64,000 nucleotides of DNA from Psychrobacter sp. DAB_AL43B (GTDB lineage: Bacteria > Pseudomonadota > Gammaproteobacteria > Pseudomonadales > Moraxellaceae): positions 2,604,001 to 2,668,000 of the forward strand of contig NZ_LT799838.1 of assembly GCF_900168255.1 (NCBI RefSeq). The letters run 5' to 3'. Positions 38,789 to 49,685 of this stretch are shown here, one piece after another. Numbering within the stretch: the stretch's first letter is position 1; the number at the start of each line of letters is the position of its first letter. The translations under genes and the position numbers were made by a program. The notes below the pieces were generated by a model. It had not been told where the DNA came from. It saw only the letters and a program-made list of their open reading frames with translations, and did not search any database.

Positions 38789-41044
38789 TTAACGATTTAA
38801 TGGATAGGTAGTGATACCACTGCTTGGACTATCGACTCTCGTAAAACCTTGCGACGTCGATTTCGGTGTTTGATCGCGCTTAGGAATAAGGGGATTGAGT
38901 GGCATCAATTCATAATCTGCACTGACGCTACCATTCCAACCTTCCGTCCCGCTTAATGGCAGCTGTTTAATCGTACCGTTTTTATCGATGACCAGCTGGA
39001 GCACACGCATTTGGTTATATTTACGCTCTGTAACGCTGGCTACTGCGCCGCCATCACGTAAAATAGTCGGTTGTAAAAATATGATCAAGTTACTCTTTTG
39101 GGTGTTGTCATTGTCCGAGCGGAACAATCGACCGATGAGGGGTACATTACCCAGACCTGGGACTTTCTGTTGGCGCGTAGTAGAGTTATCACGCATCAAA
39201 CCACCTAAAGCAATAGTCTGCTGATCGTCTGCCAAAATGGTGGTATTAATCAAGCTTTTATTGGTGATAAGACCACTGGCGTTTCCAGCACTGCCTGGTA
39301 CAACTGACGAAACCTCTTGTGAGACCTCCAACCGTACAGTGCCGTTTTCACCAATATGTGGGATGACGTTTAGATTAATACCAATATCTTGGCGATCAAT
39401 CGTCTGAAATGGATTAGTCGAAGAGTCACTACCAGTGGTATAAGAACCTGTGACAAAAGGCACGTTCTGGCCCACTAAAATACTGGCTTTTTCGTTGTCC
39501 AACGTCAAAATCGAGGGCATAGACAGCAGATTGGCACTGGTTGAAGAATCAAGCGCCTGTAAGATAGCCCCATAAAACTGTGCATTACCTTGGCTGTCTT
39601 TACTACTACTGCCAATACCAACCAAAGCACCAACGATAGAGCTGGCAGCAGCACTAATAGCTCCTCCTCCTCCTAACGCTGCTGCTGCCAGGCTGGTTGC
39701 ACTCGCGCCGACATTGTTAAAGTTGACCACGCCATAGCCACTATTGGCATTACCTAGCGCCCATTGCACCCCAAGCTGAGTGGCATCATCGCCTGAAACC
39801 TCGACAATTGCAGCTTGAATCAAGACCTGAGCGCGGCGACTATCCAACTGATTAACAGCATCTTCAATTTCAAACATTAGCTCAGGTGCCGCATTGACGA
39901 TGACGGCGTTCTGAGTTTCATCAGCGATGATACTAAAGGGTCGACCACCGACACCTGTACTTGCACCACCTGAACTACTATTCGATAAAGCTGCGGTACT
40001 TGTATTACCCACACTGTTACTACCAACACTACCGTTAGCACCGCTATTTAGCGTCGATCCTGTCGTGGCGGCATCGTTCAATGACGCAGATTCTAATGTT
40101 GACGAAGCGCCGGCGCTATTGATAGATTGGCTAGCAAGTAGGCCGCGAAGCATTTCTGCAATATGACCGGCGCTGGCATATTTTAAGCGGAAGACACGTA
40201 GACCACTCAAACGCCTTGTAGGTGTAGTATCCAACTGATTGACCATCTCTAGAACTTTAGCAATCATCTCAGGGCTGCCTTTAACCAGCAGTCTATCGCT
40301 AGCCGTGTCAGCGATGACCTTAAGCTGATTGTTGCCGCCTTGGGCTTGCCCGCTACCAGCGCTCGCAACCAGCGCGCTAATCAACTCCATCATACGCTCG
40401 GCATCGACATGACGTAGTGGAATCACTTGCAAACTGTCATTCACATTGCTGTCTAAATCACGGATGAGCGCTGTCAACTGGTTTAGGCTATCAGCACGAT
40501 CAGACAGTACCAAGGCATTGACCCCAGGCACAGCCGCGGCATGTGCGGACGGCGGCATCAGCGGTCGGATAACTCCTAATACTTCTGCCGCTTGGGTATT
40601 GGTCAAATAAATCACGCGCGTTGCTAAGGCTTCACCAACACTATCACCGCGTAAATCCACAGCGACACCGGTTTGTTTGGCGACATTATCTGGTACCAGT
40701 TTAATCGTTGTTCCTGAATCGATAGCGGCAATACCATTGACCTGCATCACACTCAAAAACAACTGATAAATCTCATCACGCGACAATGGTTTATTAGAAA
40801 TAACCGTCACATTACCGTTGATGCGCGGATCAAGAACGAAGTTTTGATTGGTAATGGTCGCCACTTCATTAATAAACGCTTTGATATCAGCATCTTGTAA
40901 ATTGACCTTCCAGCTCTCAGCACTGACCAGTCCGGTACTAGCCGCCCATAGTGGCACTGCTAAACAAAGAGGACGACACAGCCGCATCAAACGCTGCAAG
41001 ATATGATGCAAAGGCGTGACTGAAAAATTATAAAGACTGACCAT
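38789..41044 (-). CDS. gspD: Type II secretion secretin GspD
   Basis: GspD forms the outer-membrane channel of the type II secretion system. The 751-residue protein has a signal peptide (VPLWAASTGLVSA), N-domains starting SWKVNLQDADIKAFINEVA, repeated ring modules, and the secretin core (VPFVTGSYTT, LNVIPHIGENGTVRLEVSQEVSSV, VPGLGNVPLIGRLF). A Ser/Gly/Asn-rich loop of about 55 residues (about 305-360) interrupts the N2/N3 region. A second Ala/Gly-rich stretch lies near residue 460. It is 139 bp after gspC on the same strand. Confidence 0.94.
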   Translation of the reverse strand: MVSLYNFSVTPLHHILQRLMRLCRPLCLAVPLWAASTGLVSAESWKVNLQDADIKAFINEVATITNQNFVLDPRINGNVTVISNKPLSRDEIYQLFLSVMQVNGIAAIDSGTTIKLVPDNVAKQTGVAVDLRGDSVGEALATRVIYLTNTQAAEVLGVIRPLMPPSAHAAAVPGVNALVLSDRADSLNQLTALIRDLDSNVNDSLQVIPLRHVDAERMMELISALVASAGSGQAQGGNNQLKVIADTASDRLLVKGSPEMIAKVLEMVNQLDTTPTRRLSGLRVFRLKYASAGHIAEMLRGLLASQSINSAGASSTLESASLNDAATTGSTLNSGANGSVGSNSVGNTSTAALSNSSSGGASTGVGGRPFSIIADETQNAVIVNAAPELMFEIEDAVNQLDSRRAQVLIQAAIVEVSGDDATQLGVQWALGNANSGYGVVNFNNVGASATSLAAAALGGGGAISAAASSIVGALVGIGSSSKDSQGNAQFYGAILQALDSSTSANLLSMPSILTLDNEKASILVGQNVPFVTGSYTTGSDSSTNPFQTIDRQDIGINLNVIPHIGENGTVRLEVSQEVSSVVPGSAGNASGLITNKSLINTTILADDQQTIALGGLMRDNSTTRQQKVPGLGNVPLIGRLFRSDNDNTQKSNLIIFLQPTILRDGGAVASVTERKYNQMRVLQLVIDKNGTIKQLPLSGTEGWNGSVSADYELMPLNPLIPKRDQTPKSTSQGFTRVDSPSSGITTYPLNR

Positions 41045-41183
41045 ATTGATAATTACCTACAGTGATGGCGCTTGGTATGTACTGAGTTTAATGTGTACTA
41101 AATATTGTTGGTTATCATATTGCTAACGATAGCATTCATCAAATAACCATGGAAAAGAATGCCTTTAAGCCACCCTATATTAC

Positions 41184-42086
41184 CTAAAACTGCTGACGAA
41201 TCGTAATCACTTGATCGCCACGTTGTACCTCTATCTGTGCCTCACCTGCTTGTTTGGCTTGTTGCAATACATTAGCATCCTGTCCAGGATTACTACCAAC
41301 ACTTTGCCCATTTACCGTCAGCACCCGATCACCGGGTTCAAGTCCTAAGCGATTACGCAGATTGGCAGGCATGGCTGCCGTGACTTGATAGCTGTCGCCA
41401 CCAGCCATAACGCCCATTCTACTCAAATAACTGGCAGGATTTTCTTGCAATTCAGTGACCGCCTCATCAATGGCAGATTGGGGAGCACTTTCGCCAGTCG
41501 CTTCGGTAGCTAGTTGATTATCGCTATTGGTTTGGTCAGGCAAAGGGGCATTAGGTAACATGTTACCATCTTGCAAACGCTGATTACTGACGGCACCAGC
41601 CATCATAGCACTTTGGTCAAGTGGCATTGCTTCTGGCATCCTAATTACCGTTTCTTTATCAGTGGCATCGGCAATGATAACCTCATTCCAAGCGACAGCG
41701 ACTAGGGTATAATCACTGTCTTTTAGAGTATCACCAATTCGGTAGTTTTTAACCTCACCATTGACGTCTAATAATGCTGAAGACAGACTCTCTGGTATGG
41801 CGAGTAAGACGCCTTTCAATAAAATATTAGGCGGCGGCTGTACCGCAGCAGCGATTGGGTCAGGATCGGCAAAAATGGCGAATAGACTGCTATAATCTGT
41901 GCTGGATGTGGCGTTATTCTGTAAAGGCACGAGCGGTAATGTTGGAGCTAAAGGGGGCGCGAGCAGCAACCATAGTAGCCGCGCGGCGGTCCAGCATAAC
42001 CAAGCAATCGCCAATAACAGCAACCAAGCTGAAAATCGATTCAAAATATTGAGCACAGGTTTTAAACTTGTGGAGACAGTCATCAT
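41184..42086 (-). CDS. gspC: Type II secretion protein GspC
   Basis: GspC links the inner-membrane platform to the GspD secretin. The 300-residue protein has one N-terminal membrane helix, then the homology region (SLFAIFADPDP, ILLKGVLLAIPESLSSALLDVNGEVKNYRIGDTL) and a C-terminal PDZ domain (LGLEPGDRVLTVNGQSVG). A low-complexity acidic linker joins them. The ATG follows the gspN stop immediately (TAGATG), so the two are coupled. Confidence 0.92.
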   Translation of the reverse strand: MMTVSTSLKPVLNILNRFSAWLLLLAIAWLCWTAARLLWLLLAPPLAPTLPLVPLQNNATSSTDYSSLFAIFADPDPIAAAVQPPPNILLKGVLLAIPESLSSALLDVNGEVKNYRIGDTLKDSDYTLVAVAWNEVIIADATDKETVIRMPEAMPLDQSAMMAGAVSNQRLQDGNMLPNAPLPDQTNSDNQLATEATGESAPQSAIDEAVTELQENPASYLSRMGVMAGGDSYQVTAAMPANLRNRLGLEPGDRVLTVNGQSVGSNPGQDANVLQQAKQAGEAQIEVQRGDQVITIRQQF

Positions 42087-42911
42087 CTAGCGTGCCCCTA
42101 ACCCATTCATCAGCGGCTGACGCACACTAACGACTGGCGTATCTTGCGGCGCTTGTCCTTTATATTCTGGCATATTTTCTAACAGACGCTGCGTCAAGCT
42201 CACATCTAGCATATTGTCGCCATCGATATATAAGTCGCCTAAACGCTTATCCTGATTGTTTACTAGATTAATATGCAGCAGCTTTTTATTATTCTTCTGC
42301 TCAGCACTTAGCTCGGCACGCAGCGCTGGTATGGTGATATAAAAAACTTTACCGCCACTAGGATAGCCTACTTCACCGCCAACCCATGTCAACTGTCCAT
42401 CTGCTTGACTAAAACCAGATAGATTTTCACCTGAATCCTTGTCTGCGGCACTTGAGTCAGACTGACGTTTTAACGATACGTTGTTGACCTGAATCGGTGT
42501 ATTCGGCAATTGCCAATCAACCACACTGGCCAAAGTCTCAGGCGCAATCTTACCACTCATGTCATTCACCTCCCATGAGCCTAGGCCTACTTTTACTTGG
42601 CCATTGAGGCGTGTTGGCTCGGAATTGATACTGACCTCTGCACCAAGCTTGCCTAATAACAAATACCATGGCTGCCAAGACCATTCAGCAGCACCTGTCA
42701 ACGGTGTCGATGATAAAGGTATTTGCCAAATCGCTGAACCTTGCCACAAATTACCTGACACGTGCTGGACATAAGGCGATTCTGGTGCATATTTTTCAAG
42801 TAACCACGCCGCTGGCATTTGCAAGACGGCAAATAGCGCAAATAATATAAGCCCAATCAGCCACCACAGCTTACGGGGACGCTTATGAGACGACGCAGAT
42901 ACTTGGGGCAC
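42087..42911 (-). CDS. gspN: Type II secretion protein GspN
   Basis: GspN is an accessory inner-membrane protein of type II secretion. The region has one membrane helix (LWWLIGLILFALFAVLQMPAAWLL) and a periplasmic domain with AEWSWQPWYLLLGKLGAEVSI. No ATG precedes the helix in frame. A TTG at 43004 would open a longer frame, but it lies inside an intrinsic terminator, so I propose the GTG at 42911 (MPQVSASSHKRPRK, about 274 residues), with AAGAG about ten bases upstream. The start remains uncertain. First gene of gspN-gspC-gspD. Confidence 0.82.
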   Translation of the reverse strand: MPQVSASSHKRPRKLWWLIGLILFALFAVLQMPAAWLLEKYAPESPYVQHVSGNLWQGSAIWQIPLSSTPLTGAAEWSWQPWYLLLGKLGAEVSINSEPTRLNGQVKVGLGSWEVNDMSGKIAPETLASVVDWQLPNTPIQVNNVSLKRQSDSSAADKDSGENLSGFSQADGQLTWVGGEVGYPSGGKVFYITIPALRAELSAEQKNNKKLLHINLVNNQDKRLGDLYIDGDNMLDVSLTQRLLENMPEYKGQAPQDTPVVSVRQPLMNGLGAR

Positions 42912-42978
42912 GGTTGCATAACTCTTATATAAGACAAAAACGTCATTATCATAGCAAACAATAGCATACAGATGACAG

Positions 42979-43013
42979 AAAAAAAGCCAGTATCTTTTCG
43001 CCAAAATACTGGC
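42979..43013 (-). terminator. Terminator between hns and gspN
   Basis: On the minus strand GCCAGTAT pairs with ATACTGGC around a 12-nt loop, followed by seven T residues. It ends the H-NS transcript and precedes the gspN promoter region. Confidence 0.88.
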
Positions 43014-43097
43014 AATAAAGATAATGGCTTCGGTTTACTTATAAGCTTTCGATCTAATCATGATTAAACGCACTGATTATAAAGCTTAATCATATCG

Positions 43098-43145
43098 ATA
43101 AGTCAGGCAACGTAGACAGAGCGTTAGCTACGTTGCCTGACTTAT
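43098..43145 (-). other. 18-bp perfect hairpin in the hns 3' untranslated region
   Basis: ATAAGTCAGGCAACGTAG at 43098-43115 and its exact inverse at 43128-43145 flank a 12-nt loop, starting 17 bp after the H-NS stop. No U tract follows, so it is either an RNA-stability element or part of a two-hairpin end with the terminator at 42979-43013. Confidence 0.7.
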
Positions 43146-43161
43146 GTTATTAGATAAAAAA

Positions 43162-43485
43162 TTAGATAGCAAAATCTTCGAGTTTACGACCGGCGCCTAA
43201 CGCGTCTACCAACCATGTTGGTTTACGACCACGGCCAGTCCAAGTTTCTTCGTTATTATCGGTATTACGATACTTAATGCTACGCTTTTTTTCTAGTTTC
43301 TCGCCTGCTTGTAAAATCTCTTCAATACTGGCATCACTTTCTTCCGCAATTTTCTCAAACTGCGTATAAGCATCATACAAACGCTGGTGTTGCTTTTGCG
43401 CAATAAGTTGCTGCGCATTTTCAGTAATGGCGCGTAACTCATCAACATTTAAATCATTTAAATCAATAACATTATTTTTATTCAT
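43162..43485 (-). CDS. H-NS family nucleoid-associated protein
   Basis: The 107-residue protein has an N-terminal oligomerisation coiled coil (LNDLNVDELRAITENAQQLI through KLEKKRSIKY). A C-terminal AT-hook-like DNA-binding region follows: TWTGRGRKPTWLVDALGAGRKLEDFAI, where GRGRKP is the minor-groove loop. H-NS proteins silence AT-rich and horizontally acquired DNA. I use the ATG at 43485 (MNKNNVIDL), preceded by GGAAA; the ATG at 43497 lacks a site. A long AT-rich upstream region may allow autoregulation. Confidence 0.9.
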   Translation of the reverse strand: MNKNNVIDLNDLNVDELRAITENAQQLIAQKQHQRLYDAYTQFEKIAEESDASIEEILQAGEKLEKKRSIKYRNTDNNEETWTGRGRKPTWLVDALGAGRKLEDFAI

Positions 43486-43906
43486 AGTATTTTCCATATT
43501 AAAATAAGGGATATAAAGTAAATAGAATCTCTATTAATAGCTGATTACTAAAAACTGAGTGATTCTCAAATAACTAATCTTGTGAACGTTAATAATCAAT
43601 TGATTGGTTAATGATTGATCTTCTATTAACATTTAAAACCGCAAGTAGCGACAATATAAACAAAAAAAATATCTATAACAATGACTAATTACTGTTAACA
43701 ATGACTGGCTGGTGTTTCTATCCACAATAATAGGTAAGAGAATTAAATAAACAACTATTTTTATAGCTCATTATAAATAAAATCACATATGTGATAATGC
43801 CTTAAAATAAAAATAGCTATCTTCACCCTATAACAAGTATTCAAAATACAGCATTCAGACATCTTTCTTTGTATACGTTTTACGTCATTTCATTAATGTA
43901 AATAAA
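43486..43906. other. AT-rich region upstream of the H-NS gene
   Basis: About 420 bp with no coding frame and several A/T runs. It is expected to hold the H-NS gene promoter. I could not single out one -10/-35 pair. Confidence 0.45.
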
Positions 43907-43933
43907 GGAAACCCCGCTAATAGCGAGGTTTCA
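43907..43933 (-). terminator. ssb terminator
   Basis: GAAACCcCGCT pairs with AGCGaGGTTTC around a 3-nt loop. On the minus strand it is followed by a T-rich stretch. It lies 36 bp past the ssb stop. Confidence 0.7.
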
Positions 43934-43968
43934 GATTGAATTCTTTACAGGTAACTCTGAGGTGTATC

Positions 43969-44640
43969 CTAGAACGGGATATCATCATCTACAGGACCGT
44001 CAGGCATGGCGGTAGGCTTAGACTGCGCCGGTGCTTGAGTCGGCTTATTAAATTGGTTCTGCTGAGCGGGCGCATTCTGATTGTTAAAGCTGTTTTGATT
44101 GCTACCTTGTGACATACCTTGAGCTGCACCACCACCTTGGTTATAACCGCCTTGTTGAGCTGGCTGATTGTTTGCTGGTTGACCATAACTGTTCTGGCCA
44201 CCTTGACCTTGGTTTTGACCACCAAACCCACCGCCCTGATTGCCATAGCTACCTTGACCTTGGTTCTGACCGCCACCAAATCCGCCACCATCATTACTAC
44301 CGCCAGTCGCACCGTCTAGCATTTGCATTTGTTCAGCGCGAATCTCAGTGATATAACGGTCTTGTCCATTTGGATCCTGATATTTACGCGTACGCAAGCT
44401 ACCTTCGATATAAACTTTACTACCTTTACGAAGATACTGCGCGGCGATTTCGCCTAAACGATTGAACAATGAAATACGATGCCATTCAGTTGCTTCTCTT
44501 TTTTCACCGCTCTGCTTGTCTGTCCACTGCTCAGAAGTGGCGACCGAAATATTGGTTACGCCACCGCCATTGTTGAATTGACGTGCCTCAGGGTCTGCAC
44601 CGAGGTTACCGATGATGATAACTTTATTTACACCGCGCAT
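43969..44640 (-). CDS. ssb: Single-stranded DNA-binding protein
   Basis: SSB coats single-stranded DNA in replication and repair. The 223-residue protein has the OB fold at about 1-110 ([48 protein letters not shown]). A Gly/Gln/Asn-rich linker of about 95 residues follows, ending in the acidic tip DDDIPF that recruits partner proteins. The linker contains several near-repeats of [17 protein letters not shown]. It is downstream of the YajR-like gene, with uvrA further upstream on the other strand. Confidence 0.96.
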   Translation of the reverse strand: MRGVNKVIIIGNLGADPEARQFNNGGGVTNISVATSEQWTDKQSGEKREATEWHRISLFNRLGEIAAQYLRKGSKVYIEGSLRTRKYQDPNGQDRYITEIRAEQMQMLDGATGGSNDGGGFGGGQNQGQGSYGNQGGGFGGQNQGQGGQNSYGQPANNQPAQQGGYNQGGGAAQGMSQGSNQNSFNNQNAPAQQNQFNKPTQAPAQSKPTAMPDGPVDDDIPF

Positions 44641-44748
44641 AATACCGTCCTTTTACTTATGAATAATGTGATTACCAGCTTTAATCGAGTATTTAATATA
44701 AACTATTAATTCTAGCAGTAATATGGTTTTACTTTAACTATTTTTCTG

Positions 44749-46113
44749 TTAAATATCTAGAGGGCTTTGGGCTAAATGCGACAGCTCCTGTCGCGAAGTA
44801 TCTGTGAGCTGTGTCTTGTCCAATTTTAAATAAGCCACTTGCTCTTTTGCCATGACCACCAACTCATCAACACCATCGACTGCCAGCATTTGCCGTGACC
44901 AGTCCTGAATATTAATATTCTTAGGTATTGTCACAGTGGTACTTGCTAAATACGGTGGATCGGTAATAGGAATAATAATGAGTAACGCTACACCCATGAT
45001 GGCAGCCAATATGCCCCATGCCAAAAGATTGGGCTGACTTAATAATAATCCGCCCATTGCCCCGCCGACAAAAGCACCAAAGAACTGGCTGGAGGAATTC
45101 AATCCCATCGCGGTCGCTTTATTGGCGACTGGGGCGCGCTTAGATATCCACGAAGGAATCGTTGCCTCAAGCAAATTAAAGCCCATAAAATATAATAATA
45201 AGCCTAATATAATACCGACACCGACCTGACTACCTAATGCCAATATGGCTAAAGCGGCGGTCATTAATGCAATCGCTGCCAAGAATACTTGGCGCATTTT
45301 ACGTTTCTTTTCTGCGATTATAATAAATGGTATTGCGACGGCAAAGCCAATAAACAATAAAGGCAAATACACCAAACCTTGCTGGCGTACCGACAGACCC
45401 ATTACCTCACTAAGCTGGTGCGGCAAAATGACAAAAATGGCGGTCATGGTCAGATGTAGGGCAAAAATACCAATGTGCAAACGGTTTAAATCACCAATTT
45501 TTAGGACTGTTGCTAACTGCTGACCAATCGATTTATTGTCTAAATTATGCTTAAGCACGCGCATGGGCGAAGGTACGACAAGCAGCAGTAGCATTGCCAA
45601 CACTGCAAATCCGGCAGTCAACCAAAACAGCCCAGAAATACCAAGCGAGCCGACTAGTAAGGGACCAAAGGCAAAAGCGAGCATGATAGAGGTCGCAATG
45701 GTCAAACCCATCGTCGCCATCGCTTTGGTGCGCATCTCTTCACGAGTGACATCTGCTAGTAACGCCATCAATACCGCAGAGACTGCCCCACTACCTGCCA
45801 GCGCTCGACCAATAATCACCTCATAAATATCCGTTGCATTTGCTGCGATGATACCGCCGACGGCAAATAAGATAAGACCTAAAAATATAATAGGCTTACG
45901 CGGAAATTTATCCGCCGCCAAACTCATTGGAATTTGAAATATCGCCTGCCCTAGCCCATAAATACCGACCGCCAAACCAATCAGAAACGGTGTCGCATGC
46001 GCATAATTATTACCATACACAGAAAATACTGGCACAATCATAAACAAACCAATCATCCGCAAGGCAAAAATACCACCTACCCCGAGGATTGCCCGTTTTT
46101 CTACGCTATTCAT
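44749..46113 (-). CDS. MFS transporter, YajR-like
   Basis: The 454-residue protein has 12 predicted membrane helices and the MFS motif A near LAADKFPRKPIIFLGLILF. The C-terminal about 65 residues (STTVTIPKNINIQDWSRQML...AKEQVAYLKLDK) resemble the ferredoxin-like YAM domain of E. coli YajR, which is also 454 residues. It is probably a proton-coupled drug or metabolite exporter of unknown substrate. GAGG precedes the start. Confidence 0.87.
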   Translation of the reverse strand: MNSVEKRAILGVGGIFALRMIGLFMIVPVFSVYGNNYAHATPFLIGLAVGIYGLGQAIFQIPMSLAADKFPRKPIIFLGLILFAVGGIIAANATDIYEVIIGRALAGSGAVSAVLMALLADVTREEMRTKAMATMGLTIATSIMLAFAFGPLLVGSLGISGLFWLTAGFAVLAMLLLLVVPSPMRVLKHNLDNKSIGQQLATVLKIGDLNRLHIGIFALHLTMTAIFVILPHQLSEVMGLSVRQQGLVYLPLLFIGFAVAIPFIIIAEKKRKMRQVFLAAIALMTAALAILALGSQVGVGIILGLLLYFMGFNLLEATIPSWISKRAPVANKATAMGLNSSSQFFGAFVGGAMGGLLLSQPNLLAWGILAAIMGVALLIIIPITDPPYLASTTVTIPKNINIQDWSRQMLAVDGVDELVVMAKEQVAYLKLDKTQLTDTSRQELSHLAQSPLDI

Positions 46114-46726
46114 ACTTGCCTCACTGGTTCATCATTGCTGGTTTAACACAGCTGTGCTACTGATTTATTATTACCGTTCTATCAAGGCGTTGACCACAAA
46201 TTAAGCTCACTAGTATAAGACATTCGCCGTTTGCTTGCCGAGACTTTTACCCTGCTGCTTCACCATCATAGCGGACACTGACTCAAGCTATTCATTTTAC
46301 GCGATAATTTTGTTACTAAGTGCATTTCATGCGTTATAGCACCTTGAATAATGCCGCTATCATGACAATAAAGTAAGACGTCGGAAATGTTATTGTCCGA
46401 AAATATTGTATGACAAATATTTTTATAAAAAAACGTTGTTCGACTAAATCTATAACAAACTGCTCATATTAGTTAACCTTTATTTAGCTTACCTTTATCC
46501 ATTTCAAGTACTAAAAGCATAATATAAAAGAGACAATCATTACTATCGCTTTGTGAAAACCACTTATTTTTATAAAGCCATATTAATTTGAATAGTATTT
46601 TTAAACATATCCACGCTTTTGATTCATCATTGCTTTTAATTAAGCATTTAACTCAACTTTATTTAGCTCTTTAAAATTCTAAACATTTTTTATATACCCT
46701 TTTATCAAATAGGAAATCTATCACCG
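46114..46726. other. Intergenic region between yajR-like and uvrA genes
   Basis: The 613 bp separate two divergent genes and should carry both promoters. It is strongly AT-rich towards uvrA. I saw no open frame, no CTGT-N8-ACAG type LexA box and no recognised RNA. Confidence 0.45.
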
Positions 46727-49633
46727 ATGGCACACGAGTATATTAAGGTTCGCGGCGCACGCACTCATAATCTAAAAAATATCGACTTAGACATTCCACG
46801 CGATAAATTTGTGGTGATTACTGGTTTATCAGGCTCTGGTAAATCGTCGTTGGCATTCGATACCCTTTATGCCGAAGGGCAACGCCGTTATGTCGAGAGC
46901 TTATCGGCGTATGCGCGTCAGTTCCTCTCACAGATGGAAAAACCTGACGTCGATAGTATCGAAGGTTTATCGCCAGCGATTGCTATCGAGCAAAAATCCA
47001 CCAACCATAACCCACGCTCAACGGTCGGTACGATTACCGAGATTTATGACTATCTGCGTCTGCTCTATGCGCGTATTGGTACGCCTTATTGCCCAGAGCA
47101 TGGCGAACCAATGGTCGCCCAGTCGGTCACTGAAATGGTCGATCAAGTGATGGCATTGCCCGATGATACGAAAATCATGATTCTTGCACCAGTCATCCGT
47201 GAGCGTAAAGGCGAACATACGGTCTTACTTGAGCAGCTAATTGGTCAAGGCTTTGTGCGCGTACGCGTCGATGGTGATGTTTATGATACCGACGAGCTGC
47301 CGACATTGGATAAAAAGAAAAAGCATACCATCGAAGTGGTGGTTGATCGCTTTAAAGTCCGTGATGACTTAGGTAATCGTGTTGCAGAAAGTTTGGAGAC
47401 TGCGCTACGTTTAGGTCAAGGGCTTGTCACGCTACACTTTATGGATGGCAATCCAAAAGAAGGCGGCGACGCCAATCAAGTGATGTCAGCCAAGCACTCA
47501 TGCCCTGTTTGTGATCGTGCGGTCTCTGAGCTTGAGCCGCGTATGTTCAGTTTTAATAATCCATACGGTGCTTGCCCAAGCTGTGATGGTCTCGGTAAAC
47601 GTCAGTATTTTTCTGCCGAAAAGCTGATTACCCATCATGAAAAATCGCTCAATCAAGGCGCGATTAATGGTTGGGATAAGCGTCATGCCTATTACTTTGG
47701 TTTGCTATCTACCGTTTGCAATCATTTTAAAATCGATATGGATGCACCATGGCAAGAGCTGCCGAAAGAACAGCAAGATATTATCATGCAAGGCTCTGGT
47801 AAAGAAAAGCTGACTTTTAACTTTACTGATGAGCGCGGTCGTAAAACCAATAAGACTGTGCCATTTGAAGGCGTATTACCTTATTTAGAGCGCCGTTATG
47901 CCAAAACCCAAAGCAATCTCGTCCGTGATGAGCTGGCTAAATATCTAGCTGATACTACTTGTAACGTTTGTGATGGCGCGCGTCTTAACGAGATTTCACG
48001 TAATGTCCGTGTTGAGGATCACACCATCGCCGAAATCGTTAAACTGTCTATCGGTGACGCGGCTGACTATTATAAAACCCTGAAAATTGGCGGTCATAAA
48101 GGCGAAGTTGCAGAAAAAATCTTTAAAGAGATTAACGAGCGTCTAAACTTCCTCGTCAGTGTCGGGCTTGATTATCTATCCCTTGCCCGATCTGCTGAAA
48201 CGCTATCAGGCGGTGAAGCGCAGCGTATTCGTTTAGCCAGCCAAATCGGTGCTGGTCTGATGGGCGTTATGTATGTACTCGATGAGCCGTCGATTGGTCT
48301 GCATCAGCGTGACAATGATCGCTTGCTAAAAACTCTAACGCGCTTGCGTGATTTGGGTAATACGGTACTGGTCGTTGAACATGATGAAGATGCCATTCGC
48401 CAAGCGGATCACGTCATCGATATCGGTGTCGGCGCAGGCGTACATGGTGGACACATCATCGCTCAGGGTACGGTCGATGACATCATGGCGAATAAAGAAT
48501 CGCTGACTGGACAATATATGTCTGGTAAGAAAAGAATCGAGATTCCAAGTATTCGTCATAAAGCCAAAACTATCAAGTTGGAAGTCAAAGGTAAAGCCAA
48601 GCCTAAACAAGTACCGATGACTATTGAGCTCAAAGGCGCGTCCGGTAACAACTTACACGATGTTGATTTGTCTTTACCAATCGGGATTATGACTTGTATT
48701 ACTGGCGTCTCGGGTTCTGGTAAATCGACCCTGATTAATCGTACCTTAATGCCATTAGCCGCGACGCAGTTAAATAATGCCTCAACGCTGATCGCGGATA
48801 AGCATGACAGCATCAGTGGTCTTGAGCATTTGGATAAAATGGTCGATATTGATCAAAGTCCGATTGGTCGTACACCGCGCTCAAACCCAGCGACTTATAC
48901 CGGTGTATTTACGCCAGTACGTGAAATGTTTGCGCAAACACAAGAAGCACGTGCTCGTGGCTATAAAGCGGGTCGCTTTAGCTTTAACGTCAAAGGTGGA
49001 CGCTGTGAGATGTGCCAAGGTGATGGTCTTATCAAAGTCGAAATGCATTTCTTACCTGATATGTATGTGCCGTGTGATACCTGTGAAGGCAAGCGCTATA
49101 ACCGCGAGACCTTGGAGATTCACTATAAAGGTAAAAACATCGCCGATGTCCTAGATATGACTGTGGAAGATGCCACTGAATTCTTCTCAGCGATTCCAGC
49201 GATTTATCGTCGTCTGCAAGCGTTGATGGATGTCGGTCTTAGCTATATTCGCCTTGGTCAGTCTGCACCGACGCTATCAGGCGGTGAGGCGCAACGTGTC
49301 AAACTGGCGCGTGAGCTTGCCAAACGTGATACCGGACAGACGCTCTATATCTTGGATGAGCCAACCACTGGTTTGCATTTCCATGATATCGATAAGCTAC
49401 TACATATCTTGCATACCCTACGCGATAAAGGCAATACCATCGTAGTCATCGAGCATAACTTGGATGTCATCAAAACTGCAGATTGGGTGATTGATTTGGG
49501 TCCTGAAGGTGGTAAAGGTGGTGGACTGATTATCGCTGAAGGTACACCTGAGGAAGTAGCGGAAGTGAAAGGCTCGTATACTGGTGAATTCTTAAAGCCG
49601 ATGCTTAAGCAGGCGATGAAAGAAGTGAGCTAA
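46727..49633 (+). CDS. uvrA: Excinuclease ABC subunit A
   Basis: UvrA recognises DNA lesions in nucleotide excision repair and loads UvrB. The 968-residue protein has two ABC ATPase modules: Walker [16 protein letters not shown] and [15 protein letters not shown], and signatures [16 protein letters not shown] and [17 protein letters not shown]. The zinc-finger cysteines lie in CEMCQGDG and [16 protein letters not shown]. It is about 28 residues longer than E. coli UvrA (940), with an insertion of about 20 residues around 635-650 and others near residue 250. Its own terminator follows. Confidence 0.97.
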   Translation: MAHEYIKVRGARTHNLKNIDLDIPRDKFVVITGLSGSGKSSLAFDTLYAEGQRRYVESLSAYARQFLSQMEKPDVDSIEGLSPAIAIEQKSTNHNPRSTVGTITEIYDYLRLLYARIGTPYCPEHGEPMVAQSVTEMVDQVMALPDDTKIMILAPVIRERKGEHTVLLEQLIGQGFVRVRVDGDVYDTDELPTLDKKKKHTIEVVVDRFKVRDDLGNRVAESLETALRLGQGLVTLHFMDGNPKEGGDANQVMSAKHSCPVCDRAVSELEPRMFSFNNPYGACPSCDGLGKRQYFSAEKLITHHEKSLNQGAINGWDKRHAYYFGLLSTVCNHFKIDMDAPWQELPKEQQDIIMQGSGKEKLTFNFTDERGRKTNKTVPFEGVLPYLERRYAKTQSNLVRDELAKYLADTTCNVCDGARLNEISRNVRVEDHTIAEIVKLSIGDAADYYKTLKIGGHKGEVAEKIFKEINERLNFLVSVGLDYLSLARSAETLSGGEAQRIRLASQIGAGLMGVMYVLDEPSIGLHQRDNDRLLKTLTRLRDLGNTVLVVEHDEDAIRQADHVIDIGVGAGVHGGHIIAQGTVDDIMANKESLTGQYMSGKKRIEIPSIRHKAKTIKLEVKGKAKPKQVPMTIELKGASGNNLHDVDLSLPIGIMTCITGVSGSGKSTLINRTLMPLAATQLNNASTLIADKHDSISGLEHLDKMVDIDQSPIGRTPRSNPATYTGVFTPVREMFAQTQEARARGYKAGRFSFNVKGGRCEMCQGDGLIKVEMHFLPDMYVPCDTCEGKRYNRETLEIHYKGKNIADVLDMTVEDATEFFSAIPAIYRRLQALMDVGLSYIRLGQSAPTLSGGEAQRVKLARELAKRDTGQTLYILDEPTTGLHFHDIDKLLHILHTLRDKGNTIVVIEHNLDVIKTADWVIDLGPEGGKGGGLIIAEGTPEEVAEVKGSYTGEFLKPMLKQAMKEVS

Positions 49634-49651
49634 CAGAAATTAGTTAATTAT

Positions 49652-49685
49652 TGAAAGGCTACTCTTTAGGGAGTGGCCTTTTTTG
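49652..49685 (+). terminator. uvrA terminator
   Basis: AAAGGCtACTC pairs with GAGTgGCCTTT around a short loop, followed by a T run. Confidence 0.85.

Noticed and set aside
39640..40170. Low-complexity Ser/Gly/Ala stretches in gspD as a possible frameshift or repeat error
   Set aside because: The frame stays open and both sides align to secretin domains, so these are long variable loops.
43005..43085. Possible extension of GspN further upstream
   Set aside because: The sequence there is an intrinsic terminator and untranslated region of the H-NS gene.
46114..46726. LexA-type SOS box upstream of uvrA
   Set aside because: I found no CTGT-N8-ACAG palindrome. From memory, the Moraxellaceae generally lack a classical LexA.
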